In this document: one piece after another, positions 58,730 through 64,000 of the stretch | Layout: the number at the start of each line of letters is the position of its first letter | Position numbering within the stretch: position 1 is the stretch's first letter | Origin: Opisthocomus hoazin | Lineage: Eukaryota > Chordata > Aves > Opisthocomiformes > Opisthocomidae | Direction of reading: 5' to 3' | DNA length: 64,000 bases | Assembly: GCF_030867145.1 (NCBI RefSeq) | Contig: NC_134418.1 | Location: forward strand, 3,778,802-3,842,801 | Program-made: the position numbers and the translations under genes | The notes under the pieces: generated by a model | Seen by the model: the letters and a program-made list of their open reading frames with translations, nothing else | What the model was told of the DNA's origin: nothing | Database searches by the model: none

Positions 58730-60600
58730 GCGACGAGGAAGGCCAAGGCTCACCTGGAATTGAAGCTGGCAAGGGATGTCAAAAACAACAAGAAGGGCTT
58801 CTTCAACTACATCAGCAGCAAAAGGAAGGCTAGGGACAACGTGGGGCCGCTGCTGAATGAGGCGGGTGTCCTGGTGACGGAGGATGCGGAGAAGGCAGAG
58901 CTAATGAATGCCTTCTTTGCTTCAGTCTTCAGTGCTAAGACTGGCCCTCGGGAATCCCAGGCCCCAGAGGTAAGAGAAGAAGCCTACAAAGAGGACGACT
59001 TTCCCTTGGTCGAGGAGGACTGTGTGAGGGATCGCTTAAGCGATCTGGATGTCCACAAATCCATGGGCCCCGATGGAATGCACCCACGAGTGCTGAGAGA
59101 GCTGGCGGATGTCATTGCTGAGCCACTCTCCATCATCTTTGAGAGGTCCTGGAGGACTGGAGAGGTGCCTGAGGACTGGAGAAAGGCCAATGTCACTCCA
59201 ATCTTCAAAAAGGGCAAGAAGGAGGACCCAGGGAACTACAGGCCGGTCAGCCTCACCTCCATCCCGGGAAAGGTGATGGAGCAGCTTATCCTGGAGGCCA
59301 TCATCAAGCAAGTGGAAGAAAAGAAGGTTATCAGGAGTAGTCAGCATGGATTCACCAAGGGGAAATCATGCCTGACCAATCTGATAGCTTTCTACGATGA
59401 CATGACTGGCTGGGTAGATGAAGGGAGAGCCGTGGATGTTATCTACCTTGACTTCAGCAAGGCTTTCGACACAGTCTCCCATGATATCCTCCTGGGGAAG
59501 CTGAGGAAGTGTGGGCTGGATGAGTGGTCGGTGAAGTGGATAGAGAACTGGCTGAATGGCAGAACTCAGAGGGTTGTCATCAGCGGCGCTGAGTCTAGTT
59601 GGAGGCTGGTGACAAGTGGTGTCCCTCAGGGGTCAGTACTGGGCCCAGTCTTGTTTAACTTCTTCATCAATGACCTGGATGAAGAGTTAGAATGTACCCT
59701 CAGCAAGTTTGCTGATGACACCAAACTGGGAGGTGTGGTAGATACACCGGAAGGCTGTGCTGCCATTCAGCGTGACCTGGATAGGCTGGAGAGCTGGGCA
59801 GAGAGGAACCTGATGAGGTTCAACAAGGGCAAGTGCAGGGTCCTGCACCTGGGGGGGAACAACCTCATGCACCAGTACAGGCTTGGGGTGGACCTGCTGG
59901 AGAGCAGCTCTGCGGAGAGGGACCTGGGTGTGCTGGTGGACGACAGGTTAACTATGAGCCAGCAGTGTGCCCTGGCTGCCAAGAAGGCCAATGGGATCCT
60001 GGGGTGAATCAAGAAGAGTGTGGCCAGCAGGACAAGGGAGGTTCTCCTTCCCCTCTACACTACCCTGGTGAGGCCTCATCTGGAGTACTGTGTCCAGTTC
60101 TGGGCTCCCCAGTTCAAGAAGGATGAAGAGCTACTGGAGAGAGTCCAGCGGAGGGCTACAAGGATGGTGAGGGGACTGGAGCATCTCCACTACGAGGAGA
60201 GGTTGAGGGAGCTGGGCTTGTTCAGCCTGAAGAAGAGAAGGCTGCGAGGGGACCTTATAAATACCTACAAATATCTGAAGGGTGGGTGTCAGGAGGATGG
60301 GGCCAAGCTCTTTTCAGTGGTGCCCAGTGACAGGACAAGGGGTAATGGGCACAAACTGAGGCACAGGAAGTTCCGTCTGAACATGAGGAGGAACTTCTTC
60401 TCTCTGAGGGTGACGGAGCACTGGAACAGGCTGCCCAGGGAGGTTGTGGAGTCTCCTTCTCTGGAGATATTCAAGACCCGCCTGGACAAGGTCCTGTGCA
60501 GCCTGCTGTAGGTGACCCTGCTTCGGCGGGGGGGTTGGACTAGATGACCCACAGAGGTCCCTTCCAACCCCTGCTATTCTGTGATTCTGTGATTCTGTGA
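58730..60600 (+). mobile_element. CR1 retrotransposon, longest copy, 5'-truncated, RT core kept
   Basis: Runs from the middle of ORF2 to three terminal octamers (ATTCTGTGATTCTGTGATTCTGTGA). The ORF2 reverse transcriptase has motif A (YLDFSKAFD), motif B (GVPQGSVLG) and motif C (FADDTKLGG) intact. The 5' part with ORF1 and the endonuclease is missing, the usual result of incomplete reverse transcription. It lies downstream of the MAVS poly(A) signal. Confidence 0.95.
58760..60511 (+). pseudogene. CR1 ORF2 reverse transcriptase, 5'-truncated, one nonsense codon
   Basis: The frame opens at 58721 and is written here from the TTG at 58760, since no true start is present. It runs 415 codons to TGA at 60005-60007, then continues in the same frame to TAG at 60509-60511 (CSLL stop). 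Sister copies have TGC (GILGCI) at the TGA, so this is a single C-to-A change. Catalytic Asp231 and the FADD at 317-320 are present. The endonuclease domain is absent, so the copy is not autonomous. Confidence 0.9.
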
Positions 60601-60906
60601 AACTGTTGCCAGAGGGAATGCTTTGAGGGGCACTGCCAGCAGCGATGCAGCAAGACTGAGGCCATCAGTCCCTATCGGGTAGAGGCGGATGGGATTTGGG
60701 GACAGTTTTCTGTCCTCGTTACGGAGCAAGCACGGGTTCTGGTCCAGAGGATGCCACAACAGCAGGTCACAGGAAGCCCAGCCGGCGGCAGGTTCAGGAT
60801 GAGGACGGGGAGAGTGGTTCTGGAGGCAGCATGTAGCTGAGCTGCGGACATCGTCTCCTCAGCACGTTGTGGTTGCCAGTGAGGAACTGGACAAGCTCTG
60901 GGAAAG
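60601..60906. other. Unique spacer between two same-strand CR1 copies
   Basis: About 300 bp with nothing recognised. Confidence 0.5.
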
Positions 60907-61590
60907 TGATGAAATTCAACAAGGGCAAGTGCTGGGGGATGACACGTTGACCCTGAGCCAGCAGTGTGCCCTGGGTGCCAAGAAGGCCAATGGGATCCTG
61001 GGGTGCATCAAGAGGAGTGTGGCCAGCAGGTCGAGGGAGGTTCTCCTCCCCCTCTACTCTGCCCTGGTGAGGCCCCATCTGGAGTCCTGTGTCCAGTTCT
61101 GGGCTCCCCGGTTCAAGAAAGATGAGGAGCTACTGGAGAGAGTCCAGCAGAGGGCTACGAGGATGAGGAGAGGACTGGAGCATCTCTCCTGCGAGGAGAG
61201 GCTGAGGGAGCTGGGCTTGTTCAGCCTGGAGAAGAGAAGGCTGCGAGGGGACCTTCGAAATGCCTCTAAATATCTGCAGGGTGGGGGTCAGGAGGACGGG
61301 GCCAGACTCTTTCCAGTGGTGCCCAGCGACAGGACAAGGGGCAACGGGCACAAACTGAAGCAGAGGAAGCTCCAGCTGAAGACGAGGAAGAACTTCTTCC
61401 CTCTGAGGGTGACGGAGCCCTGGCCCAGGCTGCCCAGAGAGGCTGTGGAGTCTCCTTCTCTGGAGATATTCCAGACTCGCCTGGCCGCGGTGCTGTGCAG
61501 CCTGCTCTGGGTGACCCTGCTTGGGCAGGGGGTTGGGCTGGGTGACCCACAGAGGTCCCTGCCAACCCCGACCATTCTGTGATTCTGTGA
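60907..61590 (+). mobile_element. CR1 young group with a 97-bp internal deletion
   Basis: Starts GATGAAATTCAACAAGGGCAAG and jumps straight to TGCTGGGGGATGAC, missing 97 bp relative to 58730-60600 (59834-59930). TGC lies at both ends of the missing segment. The remainder is open to the octamer stop. Only about 300 bp separate it from the long copy. Confidence 0.94.
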
Positions 61591-62102
61591 TGCTGTGGGA
61601 AGCGAAATGCACCAAAGGCTGTTAAGCAGAGGGCTGAGCTGCAAACTGTTGCAAGCTAGAAGAGCGTTTGGGAGAAACGGAGCCGTAGGCAGCTGAGTGG
61701 TTGGTGGCAGGCTGGGAGGGAAAGACCACCCGGACTGGATGTAACCGGACGACGCTGTGAGCAGACGTGTACGCACCAAGCCCCGCACACTGCTCGCACT
61801 TCCGCTCCACGACCCAGATTCTTCCAGATTCTCTGGCTGAATCGGATCCCGGGATCTCGCACAGAAAAGGGAACTGGGCCACCTCTGCCACCCTGGGTTC
61901 AGCTGCGGTGTGCAGGGACCAAGCGCTGGTTGCCCCCCAGGTACGGCTCCTCAGCTGCCGAACAGCTTTGGGCTTGGCCTGACCTGCAGGAAAGAGAAAC
62001 CAGCGTCACCCAAACCGCTGCCATGCCTGGCTCCGGCTCACCCCTTGCTGGCTGGGGAGGGAGCCCTTGGGGTGAGCCGTTCTGGGGACAGGCAGGAAGC
62101 GT
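61591..62102. other. Unique non-coding DNA
   Basis: Nothing recognised. Confidence 0.5.
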
Positions 62103-62850
62103 AGAATCGTGGAATCAGTCATAGAATGCTTGGGGTGGGAAGGGACCTTTAGACGCCATCTAGTTCCAACCCCCTGCCATGGGCAGGGACCCCTTCCACC
62201 AGCCCAGGCTGCTCCCAGCCCCGTCCAACCTGGTCTTGAACCCTGCCAGGGAGGGGGCAGCCACAGCTTCTCTGGGCAGCCTGGGCCAGGGCCTCACCAT
62301 CCTGAGGGTAAAAAAATTCTTCCTAATACATAATCTAAATCTCCCCTCTTTTAATTTAAAGCCATCCCCCCTTGTCCTGTCACTCCCTGCCCTTGTCCCA
62401 GCCCCTCTCCAGCTCTCTCGCAGCCCCTCCAGGCACTGGCAGCTGCTCTAAGGTCTCCCCTTGTCCTTCTCCTCCCCAGGCTGAGCAGCCCCAGCTCTCC
62501 CAGCCTTTCCTCCCAGCAGAGGGGTTCCAGCCCTCACATCATTGCTGGGGCCTCCTCTGGCCCCGCTCCCACAGCTCCAGCTCTGTCCTGTGCCGAGGGC
62601 TCCAGAGCTGGACGCAGGACTCCCGGGGGGGTCTCAGCAGAGTGGGGCAGAGGGGCAGAACCCCCTCCCTCGCCCTGTGCCCACGCTGCTGGGGATGCAG
62701 CTCCGGGGGACGCTTGGCCTTTGGGGCTGTCAGTGAACATCGCTGGGTCATGTTGAGCTTCTCATCCCCCAGCACCCCCAAGTCCTTCTCCTCAGGGCTG
62801 CTCTCCATCCCTTTCACCCCCCAGCCTGTACTGATGGCTCGTGTCCAGCT
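62103..62850 (-). mobile_element. CR1 second group, longest copy of its kind
   Basis: Inverted from GAATCAGTCATAGAATGC to about CAGCCTGTACTGATGGC. Over 62180-62700 it closely matches the plus-strand copy at 1950. The long plus-strand open frame over it (62372-63394) is antisense and not a gene. Confidence 0.9.
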
Positions 62851-63588
62851 CTCACCCCCCAGCACCCTGCTTTCGAGCAGCATGGTGGAAGCAGCCCTTT
62901 CCAGCAGCGTTACAGGCCCTCTCCACGCCACAGAGCTCCTGAGGGCTCTGCTGTCCGTTCACTGCCCACTGGCTCTCCTCACTGTCGGTTTTCAGGCTGG
63001 AGCTCTCGACTTACAGCTCAGGTATGTGAAGCGCGTTCAGGGCTCAGTGTTGACAATGCTCTCAGCATCAGGCACCGAGGCTCAGCGCATTCGATTTTTA
63101 ACAAAAGGAAGGCAACACTTCTATGAAGAAGGGTTATTTTTATTCACAGAGGTGATGTTTTATCTCCTGTCAGCACCAGCCCCTTTTATATGCTTCCTGC
63201 ACTTGCCTGACAGGATATTAAAATCATACAAGCTAAATTTGACCAATCTTTTTGCCCTTTCTTCGCCACAGCAACCACAATTCAGCAAATCCTTAGTGAA
63301 ATTATTACCCCTTTTTCGCACGTCAGTCGCTTATCCCCTTGGTATCGACTTAACGCCTGCGGATTGCGGCGAGCTGAGATCCTTAACGCCTTAACGCCGC
63401 GCAGGTGACGAGCACGGTGGGTCGCTGGGTCGCAGTTCCATGCTTGGCCACGCTCTAGGCGCGTCCGACGGCAGTGAACACTCCACCCAGGAACCTGCGT
63501 CGCGTTACGAGGGAGCTGCCGCGGCATCGTGCGGTCTGGGAGCCTGTTTTCCTCCCCAGGGTCGCCCTGTTGGTCGCTGCCTGCGGTC
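62851..63588. other. Unique non-coding DNA
   Basis: AT-moderate to 63320, then the CpG-rich patch described separately. Confidence 0.5.
63330..63545. promoter_or_regulatory. Small CpG-rich patch near the right edge
   Basis: CpG-rich unique DNA between two CR1 copies, with GCGCAG|GTGACG resembling a plus-strand donor at about 63403. May be a promoter; the evidence is base composition only. Confidence 0.25.
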
Positions 63589-64000
63589 GCAGAATCACAG
63601 CATGGTCAGGGTTGGCAGGGCCCTCTGTGGGTCACCCAGCCCAACCCCCTGCCCAAGCAGGGTCACCCAGAGCAGGCTGCACAGCACTGCGGCCAGGCGG
63701 GGCTGGAATATCTCCAGAGAAGGAGACTCCACAACCTCCCTGGGCAGCCTGGGCCAGGGCTCCGTCACCCTCAGAGGGAAGAAGTTCTTCTTCAGCTGGA
63801 ACTTCCTCTGCTTCAGTTTGTGCCCGTTGGCCCTTGTCCTGTCATTGGGCACCACTGGAAAGAGTCTGGCCCCGTTCTCCTGACCCCCACCCTGCAGATA
63901 TTTAGAGGCATTTCTAAGGTCCCCTCTCAGCCTTCTCTTCTCCAGGCTGAACAAGCCCAGATCCCTCAGCCTCTCCTCGTAGGAGAGATGCTCCAGTCCC
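63589..64000 (-). mobile_element. CR1 young group, cut by the window end
   Basis: Inverted from AGAATCACAGCATGG and still matching at base 64000. An in-frame deletion shortens the QLKMRKNFF region to QLKKNFF. Confidence 0.95.

Noticed and set aside
58721..60610. Target-site duplication around the long CR1 copy
   Set aside because: No matching flanks could be seen; CR1 insertions usually lack clear duplications.
62372..63394. 340-codon plus-strand open frame
   Set aside because: Its first half is the antisense strand of a CR1 copy and the second half is unique DNA without a recognisable domain.
1..64000. tRNA, rRNA or CRISPR-like arrays
   Set aside because: No cloverleaf with a TTCGA-type loop and no spaced repeats were seen; the only regular arrays are the short tandem repeats listed.

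Overview
The window is nuclear DNA of a bird. The two strongest reasons are a large set of CR1 non-LTR retrotransposon copies (about 27, close to 15 kb or 23% of the window by my hand-drawn borders), many ending in the avian CR1 octamer ATTCTGTG, and one recognisable vertebrate gene, MAVS, in a compact multi-exon form. There are no operons, ribosome-binding sites, CRISPR arrays or bacterial elements. I cannot name the species.

Layout. From 1 to about 47.6 kb I see no protein-coding exon that I can support. It is AT-moderate intron-like or intergenic DNA interrupted by CR1 copies on both strands, with small CpG-rich spots near 0.1 kb and 18.3 kb. From about 47.7 to 49.1 kb there is a strong CpG island with CCAAT and GC boxes, a 64-nt all-purine tract and splice donors pointing both ways. 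It looks like a divergent promoter: MAVS to the right on the plus strand, and an unidentified transcript to the left on the minus strand. MAVS follows: a probable non-coding exon 1 ending at 48818 and six coding exons between 49528 and 54490. They join in frame at consensus splice sites into a 651-residue protein. A long 3' UTR probably ends just after the AATAAA at 58039. From 58.7 kb to the end the DNA is mostly CR1 again, including the longest copy in the window (58730-60600). That copy keeps the reverse-transcriptase catalytic motifs and carries one nonsense codon.

MAVS is the mitochondrial adaptor that relays RNA sensing by MDA5 (and RIG-I where present) to TRAFs, IRF7 and NF-kB. The CARD is encoded by the first two coding exons. 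A proline-rich linker carries two copies of PVQES (TRAF2/3-type) and the string PQEDFYIS, in which a TRAF6-type motif and a pLxIS-like motif appear to overlap. A single C-terminal membrane anchor ends the protein.

The CR1 copies fall by eye into four groups: a young dominant group (20 copies), a second group with a different 3' end (5 copies), and two older single copies. Three young copies share the same one-base frameshift in ORF2, and most young copies have lost the usual ORF2 stop, so the frame runs on to a stop supplied by the terminal octamer. Both patterns are reported as findings. All coordinates are hand-read and all group assignments are by eye; no alignment or search was run.
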